Assembly: GCF_900143285.1 (NCBI RefSeq)
Contig: NZ_FRDN01000008.1
Location: 253,926 to 317,925 of the forward strand
Length of the DNA stretch: 64,000 bases
Direction of reading: 5' to 3'
From: Desulfitobacterium chlororespirans DSM 11544
GTDB taxonomy: Bacteria > Bacillota > Desulfitobacteriia > Desulfitobacteriales > Desulfitobacteriaceae
Each line of letters starts with the position of its first letter. Position 1 is the first letter of the stretch. The position numbers were made by a program, and so were the translations under genes. Positions 16,072 through 25,387 of the stretch are shown here, in pieces. Under the pieces are notes generated by a model. The model searched no databases. It saw only the letters and a program-made list of their open reading frames with translations, and was not told the DNA's origin.

Positions 16072-16529
16072 TGGCGAATCACCGACGAAAAATAGAAGAA
16101 ATCCTTGACAGTGAAGGCTGGAGCTACCGAAAAACGGAGCGGGACATACGTTTGATCGCTTCCTTCGGGGCTCATAAATGGAAGATGAACCTTCACTGCA
16201 CCGATAAGGGGCATGTGAGCTGTTGGGCAGCCTATCCCTGGCCGGTGCCTGAAAACCGGCGCTCTTCTTTGCTGGCGGGTCTGAATGAGCTGAATCTGCA
16301 ACAGCAAAGAGGTTGTTTTCTGTTCAGCCCTGCCCACGGGAAAGTGCTTTACCGGTGCGGGGTACAGATCCTGGATGATTATGCGAGCTATGAGGCGATC
16401 AGGGATCTTCTGCTTACAGGCGCAGCTCTTACCGAAGTGAACTGGAACCCTGTTTACCGCCTGATTTTTGGCATTAATGAGGAAGCTGCTCATAGTCGTC
16501 TGACCGAGGAGGTTAATCATGGAGAATGA
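16071..16529 (+). CDS. Unknown protein, YbjN/type III chaperone-like
   Basis: The protein of 152 residues begins with a helix (RRKIEEILDSEGWSYRKTERD) followed by beta strands (WKMNLHCTDKGHVSCWAAYPW, GCFLFSPAHGKVLYRC) and a helical end. This pattern is that of YbjN-like proteins, which share the fold of type III secretion chaperones. The ATG at 16071 overlaps the preceding stop, and the end overlaps the ATPase gene by 11 bases. It is thus tightly coupled to the ATPase. A role as loading or assembly chaperone is inferred from fold pattern and position only. Confidence 0.6.
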   Translation: MANHRRKIEEILDSEGWSYRKTERDIRLIASFGAHKWKMNLHCTDKGHVSCWAAYPWPVPENRRSSLLAGLNELNLQQQRGCFLFSPAHGKVLYRCGVQILDDYASYEAIRDLLLTGAALTEVNWNPVYRLIFGINEEAAHSRLTEEVNHGE

Positions 16530-18747
16530 GGGATGGACCATGGACCTGGAAAAAATGACGGAGCCCTATCCGGATCAATGGGAAATGATGCTGGATTTTA
16601 TGTCTTTCCTGGATATGAGGCTGTACTATCTGTATAAATATCATGTATGGGTGGGGCCGGAAAACCATTTGCAGAATATGATGGGTCTGGCCGTATCGCA
16701 AGCCGAGTTCGAACATAATCTGGCCAAAGCGGTGGATGGGGTGATCGGGGTTAACCTGCAGCAGGAGGAAATTGCCGATATTCAAGTGATTAACGGCTAT
16801 TTCGCGGCCAGAATGAGGCAGACGGAGCTTCAGCACGGGGAGCTGCCGATTTTAAAGCTGATCAGGAAGTTTTCCCTGGATGAATTTGCCGGGAGCTGCT
16901 TGCTGCTGGCTTTTGCCGTACAGTTGGACCGCAAATACGAAAAGATCTTCAGCTATTTGCAGGATGATATCACCAAAAAATCCCCTACGGCGGAAACAGC
17001 GATTCAGCTCTTTGCCTTGCCGGGAACCCATAAAATCGATTATGTTCATTACTTCACAACAAAGAGCGTACTCATGAAGTATCTGCTGGAGCCAGCGGAA
17101 GGAAGCACCTTGTTTGAGCTGAAACTCAGCCTCAGAGAGCGCTTGGTGGACTATCTTGCCGGCCATGGAGCCGGCTTTGCCAAGGGGTACTGGGAGCTGT
17201 TCGACTGGAAGACCAGGCTTGACGAATCGGAGATCGAAGACAGCACAGCCCGTACCATTGAAAAACTTCTCTCCTCTTCAGGCAAGAGAGGTGGGGAGCG
17301 AAGGGAAGAACAGGGGGCCCCTCGGGAGCTGGCCATGGTCTTTGTTACCGGTGCCAAGGGGAGCGGCCGTAAGTTTCAGATCAAACAGGCTGTGAGCAGG
17401 AGCAAGGGCCGGTGCTTGTTTATTAACCTGGAGGCCCTTCGGGAAGGCACGGGTTCCTGGCCGGGCAAACTTCAGGAGATCGTCTGTGAAGGAGTTCTGC
17501 AGGAGGCCGGGTTTTGCTTTACCGGCTTTGATGCCCTTGTGGAGGACCATCAGCAAAGGGAACTCTATGATTTTCTGACGGCCCTCACGGATCATGGGGA
17601 GTATTTGCCGGGAATCCTTTTCATCACTGCGGAAAAGATTTGGAAAGATCCCAGCCTGCCTCACCATCTGGTCAAGATCGATCTTCCCATAGAGCCCGTT
17701 ACGGAAACGATGCGTCTGCAATTCTGGCAGTCCTTTACCCGGGATCTGCCCCTGGAGGACATCGATCTGGAGGAACTGGCCTCAAAGTTCCGCTTTACCC
17801 CCGGACAGATCCGCAGTGCGGTTTCTCAGGCGGCGAGTTTCTGTGAGCTCAACGGTTATCCGGCTCTGAATGCGGCAATCCTGCATAAATGCTGTTATGA
17901 TCAGGTGGTGGTCCGCCTGGAGACTCTGGCCGGCAAAGTAAAGCCAGCCTATGGCTGGGAGGATCTGGTGCTGCCGGAGGACCAGGTGGAGCTGCTTCAG
18001 GAAGCCTGCACCCATGTGAAATTCAGACATACGGTTTACCAGCAATGGGGATTTGACCGAAAGGTATCTTACGGCAAAGGGTTAGCCATGCTCTTTTCCG
18101 GACCGCCCGGAACGGGCAAAACCATGGCCGCTCAGGTGATTGCCAACCAGCTGCATATGGAGATGTATAAAATCCAGCTCTCCCAGGTGGTCAGCAAGTA
18201 TATCGGGGAAACGGAAAAGAATCTCCGCCAGGTCTTCGAGGAAGCGAAGAATGCCAACTGCATTCTGTTCTTTGATGAGACCGACGCTCTCTTTGGCAAA
18301 CGCTCCGAGGTTAAGGACTCTCATGACCGGCATGCCAATATTGAGACGGCTTATCTCCTGCAGCAGATCGAAGAGTACGACGGGGTGATCATCATGGCCA
18401 CCAATCTGCTGCAGAATATTGACAACGCTTTTATGCGGCGGATCAATTTCGTGATTAATTTTCCTTTTCCCGATGTGCTCACCCGTAAGCTGCTCTGGAG
18501 CAGGATGTTGGGAGGGGGAGCCCCTCTGGGGGAGGATGTGGATCTGGATTTCATGGCCCGGCAGTTCAAAGTGGCCGGGGGAAATATCAAGAATATCGCT
18601 GTCCATGCGGCGTTTCAGGCAGCTTCCGGGAAATCCCCCATTACCATGAAGCATCTCCTCAAGAGTGCCGTCAATGAGCTGAGAAAAAACAATATGCTCA
18701 TCGTCAAAGAGGAGCTTAAGGAATATGCGGATTTGATTTTTGACTAA
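16519..18747 (+). CDS. eCIS AAA+ ATPase (Afp15-like)
   Basis: The protein has 742 residues. The C-terminal AAA+ module has Walker A GPPGTGKT near residue 530, the pore-loop segment SKYIGETEKN, Walker B ILFFDETDALF, sensor-1 MATN and the arginine-finger region FMRRINFVINFPFP. The N-terminal 450 residues contain helical domains and a second, probably inactive P-loop-like segment VTGAKGSGRKF. This is the size and layout of the conserved ATPase of eCIS loci (Afp15), needed for assembly of Afp particles. The ATG is inside the end of the previous gene. Here it is separated from the structural genes by a 5.4-kb regulatory cassette, and its 3' end overlaps the opposing response-regulator gene by four bases. 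Confidence 0.88.
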   Translation: MENEGWTMDLEKMTEPYPDQWEMMLDFMSFLDMRLYYLYKYHVWVGPENHLQNMMGLAVSQAEFEHNLAKAVDGVIGVNLQQEEIADIQVINGYFAARMRQTELQHGELPILKLIRKFSLDEFAGSCLLLAFAVQLDRKYEKIFSYLQDDITKKSPTAETAIQLFALPGTHKIDYVHYFTTKSVLMKYLLEPAEGSTLFELKLSLRERLVDYLAGHGAGFAKGYWELFDWKTRLDESEIEDSTARTIEKLLSSSGKRGGERREEQGAPRELAMVFVTGAKGSGRKFQIKQAVSRSKGRCLFINLEALREGTGSWPGKLQEIVCEGVLQEAGFCFTGFDALVEDHQQRELYDFLTALTDHGEYLPGILFITAEKIWKDPSLPHHLVKIDLPIEPVTETMRLQFWQSFTRDLPLEDIDLEELASKFRFTPGQIRSAVSQAASFCELNGYPALNAAILHKCCYDQVVVRLETLAGKVKPAYGWEDLVLPEDQVELLQEACTHVKFRHTVYQQWGFDRKVSYGKGLAMLFSGPPGTGKTMAAQVIANQLHMEMYKIQLSQVVSKYIGETEKNLRQVFEEAKNANCILFFDETDALFGKRSEVKDSHDRHANIETAYLLQQIEEYDGVIIMATNLLQNIDNAFMRRINFVINFPFPDVLTRKLLWSRMLGGGAPLGEDVDLDFMARQFKVAGGNIKNIAVHAAFQAASGKSPITMKHLLKSAVNELRKNNMLIVKEELKEYADLIFD

Positions 18748-19454
18748 CAACTCCGCAGCTGCCGCACAAAGGCCTTTTGCACATCGCTCATAAACGTGCG
18801 GCTGACCGGGACCGCCTTGCCGTTGACGGCGATGGCATCCTGTTTGGTAAGCTCCCGGATGTTGCGGATATTGACGGCATAAGCCTGGTGGCACCGGATA
18901 AAGTGTTCCTGGGGAAGCTCGCTCAGCAAGTCGGTCAGCTTGCCGGGGACAGAGATCAAACCCTCCCGTGTTGTGACGGCCACCCTCCGTCCGGAGGTTT
19001 CGAGGCAGATAATATCCTTGATTGCTATGCGCCGCTTGCTGCCGTTGGTTGCCAACATAAAGAATTCATTGGCAAAGCGGCTATGGTAATCCCCATGGAT
19101 AAGCCGCTCCAACGTTGCGCCGTCAACGGGTTTTATTAAATAATGCAGGGCAGCTACGTCATAGCCTTGCAACGCAAAGTCCGGGTGGGAGGTTATAAAA
19201 ATAATCGCCATGTCCGTATCTGTTTCCCGTATTCTGCGTGCCAGGGTCATGCCGTCCGTGCCTTCCATAAGAATATCCAGCAGGAGCAGATCGTAGCGTT
19301 CCCCCTGCTCCAGAAAGGCATTCAGGAAATCATGGCCGTTTTCGAACACGGAAAGATGGTATTCTATAGTTAATCCGTCCAATATGTCGCGGCAGATTTT
19401 TTCATGCGCTTCAAAAAAAACTTGCTCATCCTCGCATAGGGCAACTTTGTACAT
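18744..19454 (-). CDS. LytTR-type response regulator
   Basis: The protein has 236 residues. The receiver domain starts ALCEDEQ, has the phospho-acceptor Asp in YDLLLLDILMEG (about residue 57), Thr/Ser in IFITSHPDF and Lys in YLIKPV. Residues about 135-236 are a LytTR DNA-binding domain (RIAIKDIICLETSGRRVAV, HFIRCHQAYAVNIRNIREL). It belongs to the AgrA/VirR type. It is divergent from a GHKL kinase gene 70 bases away. A TATAAT for the minus strand lies at 19486-19481 without a good -35, which suggests activator-dependent expression. It probably controls the surrounding injection-system genes. Confidence 0.9.
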   Translation of the reverse strand: MYKVALCEDEQVFFEAHEKICRDILDGLTIEYHLSVFENGHDFLNAFLEQGERYDLLLLDILMEGTDGMTLARRIRETDTDMAIIFITSHPDFALQGYDVAALHYLIKPVDGATLERLIHGDYHSRFANEFFMLATNGSKRRIAIKDIICLETSGRRVAVTTREGLISVPGKLTDLLSELPQEHFIRCHQAYAVNIRNIRELTKQDAIAVNGKAVPVSRTFMSDVQKAFVRQLRSC

Positions 19455-19524
19455 CGGGATTCCCCCTCGTTCATAGGGCTATTATATCATTTGCTGACCG
19501 GTGAAGAAAGAAGGAGAGACGGCT

Positions 19525-21378
19525 ATGAAAGGTTTGCCTGTGAAGAGCTTGAGCCATAGATTGCCAAAAACAGAGCGCGGCAGCCTGGTGTTTGCCATGC
19601 TGATCTTGCTTTGCGCCGCTATGGTTGTCATGTTTTTGAGCTTTTATTTCCAAGGGTACCGTCAGCCGTACCTGATGAAAGATGTGGTTGACCTATCGGA
19701 AGGCTGGCAGTATTCTACGGAGGGTTTTAGTCCAACTGAGCTGGCCACCCTGGGCACCGGTCCCCAGCTGCAAAGCGGGGAAACCATGACCCTATCCAGG
19801 AGGCTGGATTCGGAAATCAAAGACGCTGCCATTCTCATCCGCGCCAACCATCAGGCGGTAAACGTCTATCTGGACGGTGTGCCCCTCTATCTGGACCGGG
19901 ACATCAAGCCGGGGGAAAACCCCGGCATGGCACTCCACTTTATCCCGCTGCCGGAGGATTATCTGAAGAAGACGCTGCAGATCGGGCTGACTTCACCTTA
20001 CACCCTCTACGCCGGGCGCACCAGCCCTATCTTGCTGGGCGACATCCCATCCCTGGAAGCTTATGCCCTGTCCCATTCCATGCGCTCGGTCATCCTTATG
20101 GCCATGTGTCTGCTGATTGGCATGGGTATCATCGCCCTGACGCTGGTACAGGCGCTGGGAGGAATCCGCCGCCCGCAAAACTTAGCCATGGGTGTGTTTG
20201 CCGTCATTTGGGCCTTGTATTATGTCTGCACAGAGTACATTGTGTTTCAGTTCTTTGCGCCTTTTTGGGTGTCGGCACTCAGCCTGGGCCTGTACTTTAC
20301 TTTTCAGGTTCCCTTGACGCTGTACTTTTATTTTTCATTTCAGCATTATAAAAAATGGCTGCTCCCCGCCGTTATCCTGCACAGCGGCTTTGCGGTGACG
20401 GCAATTCTGCTCCAGCTTACCGGAATAATGGACTTGCCCCGTCTGCTCAACATCAACAATATACTTTTGATCGGTCTTGCCTATACTATTGTGCTGGCCA
20501 TTTTGGAAGGGTTGAAGAAGAATCGCCTGATGCTGCTGGCGGCTCCCTTTCTGATCCTTGCCTATGGTTCCATGCTCTATAACTTTGCCGTGTTCTACTC
20601 ACGGCATGGCATCGTGCCGTACACGTATAAGGATACCTATTTCCTGCTCATTCTGTGTGTGTTGCTCTACAACATTCAGCAGTTTTTCAGCGCTTATTAC
20701 AAGGGACGGCGGGAAAGCGCAGTGCTGACCCTGCAAAACCGGCTTGCCAAGGAAAGCTACGAGCAGATGAAATCTCATCTTCGGGAAGTGAGCGGTCTGA
20801 AGCACGAGATAAAGAATCATCTTGCCGCCCTGCAAACCTATCTGACGGACGGACGTCACGAGGAGGCCAAACGGTATCTGGAGCGTTGCTCCGGGCAAGT
20901 CGAGGCCGTACTCGAAGCGATTTACCATGCCCACTTCCTCATCAATGCGGTGGTGGGGAACTTGCTGCGCAGAGCGCAAGGACTTGGCGTAAAAGTGGAA
21001 CTGGACCTGAAAGCAGGGCCTTTGCACATCGCCGATCATGATTTGTACAGCTTGCTTTCCAATATGCTGGACAATGCCCTGGAAGCCTGTGAGGCTATGC
21101 CCGGGGGACGGGAGCGTTTTATCCGCTTAAGGATGATCCGGCAGGAGCCATACTTGAGCATCACCTGCGTCAACAGCAGGGCCGACGGCATCCTCAGGGA
21201 GAACGGAAATATCCAAACCACCAAGCGCGGCGAAGGGCACGGCTACGGCCTGTGGACGGTGGAGAAAATCGCCGACACTTATGATGGGCTTGTGGACACG
21301 GATTATGATGAGAGCACTTTTACCATTACGGTGGCACTCAAAGACAATCAGGTAAAAACAAGCGGCTTGATGGGGTAA
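19525..21378 (+). CDS. 7TM sensor histidine kinase, GHKL type
   Basis: The protein has 617 residues from ATG 19525, chosen for AAGGAGAG 8 bases before it. One membrane helix (about 19-42) precedes an extracytoplasmic sugar-binding-like domain (43-185). A 7TMR-DISM-like membrane region (about 187-392) follows. The dimerisation segment LKHEIKNHLAALQTYL carries the phospho-accepting His, and the ATPase end has NMLDNALEACEAMPGG (N box) and GEGHGYGLWTVEKIA (G box). It should phosphorylate the divergent LytTR regulator. The ligand is unknown. A strong terminator overlaps its 3' end. Confidence 0.88.
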   Translation: MKGLPVKSLSHRLPKTERGSLVFAMLILLCAAMVVMFLSFYFQGYRQPYLMKDVVDLSEGWQYSTEGFSPTELATLGTGPQLQSGETMTLSRRLDSEIKDAAILIRANHQAVNVYLDGVPLYLDRDIKPGENPGMALHFIPLPEDYLKKTLQIGLTSPYTLYAGRTSPILLGDIPSLEAYALSHSMRSVILMAMCLLIGMGIIALTLVQALGGIRRPQNLAMGVFAVIWALYYVCTEYIVFQFFAPFWVSALSLGLYFTFQVPLTLYFYFSFQHYKKWLLPAVILHSGFAVTAILLQLTGIMDLPRLLNINNILLIGLAYTIVLAILEGLKKNRLMLLAAPFLILAYGSMLYNFAVFYSRHGIVPYTYKDTYFLLILCVLLYNIQQFFSAYYKGRRESAVLTLQNRLAKESYEQMKSHLREVSGLKHEIKNHLAALQTYLTDGRHEEAKRYLERCSGQVEAVLEAIYHAHFLINAVVGNLLRRAQGLGVKVELDLKAGPLHIADHDLYSLLSNMLDNALEACEAMPGGRERFIRLRMIRQEPYLSITCVNSRADGILRENGNIQTTKRGEGHGYGLWTVEKIADTYDGLVDTDYDESTFTITVALKDNQVKTSGLMG

Positions 21379-21401
21379 AGCTTCCCCGTCAAGCCTTTTT
21401 T
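21364..21401 (+). terminator. Terminator of kinase gene
   Basis: The stem GGCTTGATGGGG / CCCCGTCAAGCC with loop TAAAGCTT contains the TAA stop codon in the loop; six T follow at 21396-21401. Transcription therefore ends exactly with the kinase gene, and the LuxR-type gene downstream needs its own promoter. Confidence 0.9.
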
Positions 21402-21590
21402 ACAAGTTACGTCGCTTTTTCTACCAGTTTTGCATTCACTCTTGTGATAGGAGGCAAGGGGCGGTAAAATGCCTTTGGGCTACCTTCCCTCATGGGAAAA
21501 AGATTGAGAAAATTGAGAAAGTTGAGTTTGATCTATAAAAGGATTTTGTCTGATTATAGAGAAAATAATTTCTAAAAGGAGCGTGAGAAC

Positions 21591-24080
21591 ATGAGCAAAA
21601 GGACATTTAAAGCGAAGTTACTGCACCGGAGACGCATCGATCAACTTTTGGCAGGAATCTTTGACGTCCCATTGCTTGTGCTGCTCTCCTCCATGGGCTA
21701 TGGTAAAACTACGGCGGTGCGGCAATTTTTGAACACCCAGAAACGTATGAACCATTGTTGGTTTCCCTTGTGCACAGACGAAGACGATGGGGAATGGATG
21801 TGGCGAAAATTCTGCCACAGCCTTGAAGAGGTGAATGGTGAGCTGTCCAAAGCTCTGGCTGAATATGGACTGCCTAAGAATAATGTGGATCGGGAGCGGG
21901 TTCTCGGCCTGTTTAAAAACTCCCTGACCGAACCCCTGATTATGGTTATCGATGATTACCACGAAAATAAAAGCCAGGAAATGGATCAGCTGATCACCTA
22001 TCTTGCCAAAGCCGCCCTTAAGGATCTGCACCTTCTGCTGATCAGCCGGTTCCGGCCTGAACTGCCTGTGGAAGAATTGGCCGTGAAAGGGCATTGTCTG
22101 CAGATTGCTCAGGACCAATTTGCTTTCAATGCAAAGGAAACCGCACAATTGTTCCTGGAAAACGGGTTCTCACTGTCTGCCCATGAGCTGGAGGCTCTGC
22201 GCGAGAATAACGAAGGCTGGGCGGCCGCTATCTACCTGAGCCTGCTTAGATACGCTGAAGATGGAAGCATCAGCGACATCAAGGATATTACCCGTTTAAT
22301 CAAAACAGCAGTATTTGATAAATTCGATCTGGAAGTGCAAGCGGTACTCATCAAACTTTCTCTGCTGGACGCTTTTGATCTGAAAGGGGCGGTTTATGTC
22401 ACCGGTAATCCCAAGGCGGGAAAGATTATCCTGAATTTGGCCAGCAATCATTGCTTTATCCGCTATGATGCCAAGAATGAGGCCTATGTCATCCATGCTA
22501 TCTTAAAAACAGTGCTGCAGGAACTTTTGGTGATTGACGATCTGGGCCGGGAAGCGTTGCTGACCCGCTGCGGGGATTGGTGCCGGGACAATAAGAATGC
22601 TATCGAAGCCATATCTTTTTATACGGCCTCCGGGAATTATGAGGGGATTTTGGCTGTTTTTGATCAGCCTGGCTCGACAAAGTATTTTCTCCAGGCCCCC
22701 CAAATCATCATACGGGCTTTCCAGGAGATGCCGGAAGAGGCAAAATGGGCTTATCCCTACGCTTATCTGACCTATGTTTACTGCTATCTGGTAAGATACA
22801 ACAGCAGGGAAGGGGCCAGGATGTTCTACGAAGCCAAGGGATACTGTGAAGCTCAGGAAAATCTCAAGGATAAAGACCGGATCATGGGCGAGCTCGCTTT
22901 GATTGAAAGCTTCCTCCACTACAACGATTTAAGCGGGATGATTCACTATCATAAAAAGGCCTGCCTGAACTTTGCCGGTGCCAGTTCACGAATCGCCTAT
23001 CATTCGATCGTGACCTTCGGCGCTCCCCATGTTCTCTTTCACTATCATAAAGAGATAGGGAAGCTGCGTGAAAAGGCAGAGCTGCTGGAGAAGGATGCCT
23101 GCTATTATATTCAGGCGGCCAATGGCTGCGGTACAGGCTTTGAGTATACGGCCTGGGCCGAGTATTATCTGGAGACCGGAGATCTGGATAAGGCGGAGCT
23201 TTTTGCCCATAGAGGGATTCTCAAAGCCAGGACCAGAGCGCAAACCAGTCTGGTTATTTGCGCCGCTCTTTGCCTGGCCAGAGTTTTTGCTTTAAAGGGT
23301 AAGCGGCTTGAAGCTTGTGCCCAATTGGAAGGGCTCAGGAGTGAAGTGGAAGCTTCACGGAGTTCGGTTATGCTGGACAGCTATGACATTGCTTTGAGTG
23401 AGCTCTATGGTATTCTGGGTTATTCGGAAAGAATCCCCCAATGGCTTCAGGAGGGTGATATCGATCAATGCGCTATTTACAGGCAGGGATCGGAAGTCAT
23501 CTATATGGTCATGTGCATGGGAGCCGCTTTGCGCCGGAGCTACAGAGAGCTGGAAATCATCGCCGAAACCATGGGCCAGGCCTGCAAACCCTACAACTAT
23601 CTCTTCGGCCATATCTATGCGGGAATTTATGATGCTATCGCCAAATATCATGGCCATAGTCCCGGGCAGGCCGCAGCATCCCTGCAACAGGCTATTGACC
23701 TGGCCATGGCCGACGGGATTGTCACGCCCTTTGCCGAGAACCTTGGGGAGCTTGCTCCCGTACTGGAAGAAATTCAGGGGATTCAGAAAAGTGAATGGCT
23801 GAAAAAGGTCTATAAGCTGGGCGGAAAACACCTCATGACGGCGGAAGCTAAAGACCGGCCCGATCCTCTGGGGGATAATCCTGGAGTGCGTCTGAGCAGG
23901 AGAGAGCTCGATGTGCTTGCTCTGATCGGAGAAGGGTATAAGCAAGCGGAAATTGCGGAGGAGCTTTGTCTGTCCCCCAATACGGTCCGCAGGCATTTGC
24001 AGAATGTCTATAAGAAGCTTGAGGTCGACAACAGGGTAATGGCTTTAAAAAAAGCCGGAAAGTTGAATATTCTTCCTTGA
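21591..24080 (+). CDS. LAL/MalT-type LuxR-family transcriptional regulator
   Basis: The protein has 829 residues. It has an N-terminal STAND ATPase with Walker A SSMGYGKTT (about 35-43) and Walker B PLIMVIDDYHE (about 116), a long TPR-like helical middle, and a C-terminal LuxR HTH (LSRRELDVLALIGEGYKQAE and LSPNTVRRHLQNVYKKLEV, residues 767-825). Such proteins are ATP-dependent activators that oligomerise when an inducer binds. AAAGGAG precedes the ATG. The 212-base leader has repeated ATTGAGAAA motifs and a weak TTGAGA-15-TATAAA promoter. It directly precedes the structural operon, so it is a good candidate activator of it. Confidence 0.9.
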   Translation: MSKRTFKAKLLHRRRIDQLLAGIFDVPLLVLLSSMGYGKTTAVRQFLNTQKRMNHCWFPLCTDEDDGEWMWRKFCHSLEEVNGELSKALAEYGLPKNNVDRERVLGLFKNSLTEPLIMVIDDYHENKSQEMDQLITYLAKAALKDLHLLLISRFRPELPVEELAVKGHCLQIAQDQFAFNAKETAQLFLENGFSLSAHELEALRENNEGWAAAIYLSLLRYAEDGSISDIKDITRLIKTAVFDKFDLEVQAVLIKLSLLDAFDLKGAVYVTGNPKAGKIILNLASNHCFIRYDAKNEAYVIHAILKTVLQELLVIDDLGREALLTRCGDWCRDNKNAIEAISFYTASGNYEGILAVFDQPGSTKYFLQAPQIIIRAFQEMPEEAKWAYPYAYLTYVYCYLVRYNSREGARMFYEAKGYCEAQENLKDKDRIMGELALIESFLHYNDLSGMIHYHKKACLNFAGASSRIAYHSIVTFGAPHVLFHYHKEIGKLREKAELLEKDACYYIQAANGCGTGFEYTAWAEYYLETGDLDKAELFAHRGILKARTRAQTSLVICAALCLARVFALKGKRLEACAQLEGLRSEVEASRSSVMLDSYDIALSELYGILGYSERIPQWLQEGDIDQCAIYRQGSEVIYMVMCMGAALRRSYRELEIIAETMGQACKPYNYLFGHIYAGIYDAIAKYHGHSPGQAAASLQQAIDLAMADGIVTPFAENLGELAPVLEEIQGIQKSEWLKKVYKLGGKHLMTAEAKDRPDPLGDNPGVRLSRRELDVLALIGEGYKQAEIAEELCLSPNTVRRHLQNVYKKLEVDNRVMALKKAGKLNILP

Positions 24081-24127
24081 AGTTATAAAAAATGGTATTT
24101 TTGTGTGATATGGAGATTGGATTAAGT

Positions 24128-24159
24128 GCCCTATACTTGCTTGTATAGGGCTTTTTTTT
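24128..24159 (+). terminator. Terminator between LuxR-type gene and structural operon
   Basis: GCCCTATAC (24128-24136) and GTATAGGGC (24143-24151) form a perfect 9-bp stem followed by T8. Only 55 bases remain before the next start codon and I see no good sigma-A promoter in them, so the structural operon may depend on an unusual or activated promoter. Confidence 0.9.
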
Positions 24160-24214
24160 ACATTGGGGTTTCTTTGCTCAATTTCTATCCGCATACAGAG
24201 CATAAGGAGAGGTT

Positions 24215-25282
24215 ATGGATTACTCAATGGCCTGCCGGAAGAAGAAAGATAAGCTGAGGGAGAAAAAGCCAAAGGAAGCCTCTGTATGGAAATCCTTAGC
24301 AGAGCAATCTCTGGCCAAAAGTGCGGGAACAGCCGGCATGGTGAGCCGTGATCCCGTTTATCATTTGACAGAGAGCTTTAAAGCAACCTTTGACTACTAT
24401 GGACAGCAAAAAGCCGCTCAAATGGCCTTGACAGACGAAGCGGGAGCTGAAAAAGCGGGCGGGAATTCCGAGCAGGCTGCGCCGGAGAAGAGGGCAAGCG
24501 GTGAAGAATTTCCGGAATACCAAATTTCCAGGGAGGAAAAAGAGAGAGGTGATTTTTACAGAAAATTTTCCGATCTTGCCTTTCAGAATGGCCATTTGGC
24601 TTCGGCGGTTCTCCAAAATGAGGGCAAAACCATGTTGGTTTCCTGCCTGAAAAGAGCCCTGGGGCAATCCGGCCCCCATAACAACAAACAGACCCTGCTG
24701 TTTTCCCAAACCTCTGCCCATGTCCCGATCAAAGGCTGTGATACTTCAGCCAAGGCAGTGTTTAACCGCTATACCGAAGGGGCGGTGGGAATTGTCATCA
24801 GCTCCGGGAATTCCGCCCGGCAAGTATTGCAGATTTTTGAGCGGCTGGCCGGTGAAAGCCCTGAAGATGGGGTGCTCAGCATGCAGGGGAATAACCTTGC
24901 CCGGCTGTATCCCTTTTTGAACAGTTCCGAGGACCATAAAAATAGGGAGCTTTATGAAAAACGTTTAAAGGAGCTGGCCGTTCTGGAACAGGAAACCGGG
25001 CAGGAGAGTCAGGATATTCTGGAGCAAAAGGCAGTATTAATGGCGGCTATGACCAAGACTCAAGGGATTCTTAATAAAAAAAGTCAGATGAAACAGCAGT
25101 TTTCATCTCAACTGGCTCAACTTTTGGAAAATTCTCAGCAGGTTCTTAAGGATTTTACCCAACCGGGATTTTCATCCGCCCTTGCGGAAGAACTGTGGGA
25201 AGGACAGGAGCAGCCTGAAGATCCTCATGACGACGATCCCAGGAATAATCCGGAAGAACCCTCGGGAAGCTCTGAAGAATAA
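24215..25282 (+). CDS. Unknown first protein of the structural operon
   Basis: The protein of 355 residues has a basic N-terminus (RKKKDKLREKKPKE), a mixed middle with FYRKFSDLAFQNGHLASAVL and GAVGIVISSGNSARQVLQIFERL, a coiled-coil region (LAVLEQETGQESQDILEQK, QMKQQFSSQLAQLLENSQQ) and an acidic disordered tail. There is no signal peptide or membrane helix. I recognise no family. It precedes the sheath gene by about 100 bases in the same direction, with a small hairpin (ACTGCC-TGCG-GGCAGT, 25303-25318) between. GGAGAGG lies before the ATG. A structural or assembly role is likely from position only. Confidence 0.6.
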   Translation: MDYSMACRKKKDKLREKKPKEASVWKSLAEQSLAKSAGTAGMVSRDPVYHLTESFKATFDYYGQQKAAQMALTDEAGAEKAGGNSEQAAPEKRASGEEFPEYQISREEKERGDFYRKFSDLAFQNGHLASAVLQNEGKTMLVSCLKRALGQSGPHNNKQTLLFSQTSAHVPIKGCDTSAKAVFNRYTEGAVGIVISSGNSARQVLQIFERLAGESPEDGVLSMQGNNLARLYPFLNSSEDHKNRELYEKRLKELAVLEQETGQESQDILEQKAVLMAAMTKTQGILNKKSQMKQQFSSQLAQLLENSQQVLKDFTQPGFSSALAEELWEGQEQPEDPHDDDPRNNPEEPSGSSEE

Positions 25283-25387
25283 TTCACTCACGATGCCTTC
25301 AGACTGCCTGCGGGCAGTAAATAATAAAAAGAAGGGGGGCAACTGATTCGGCCATCATAGGTTATGAGGGGCCGGATCAGGAACAGC

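Noticed and set aside
18082-18894. Antisense frame of 270 codons opposite the ATPase end and overlapping the LytTR gene
   Set aside because: It conflicts with two well-supported genes and has no family resemblance.
24215-25282. Tape-measure protein
   Set aside because: At 355 residues it is too short, and its disordered acidic tail does not fit a continuous helical ruler.
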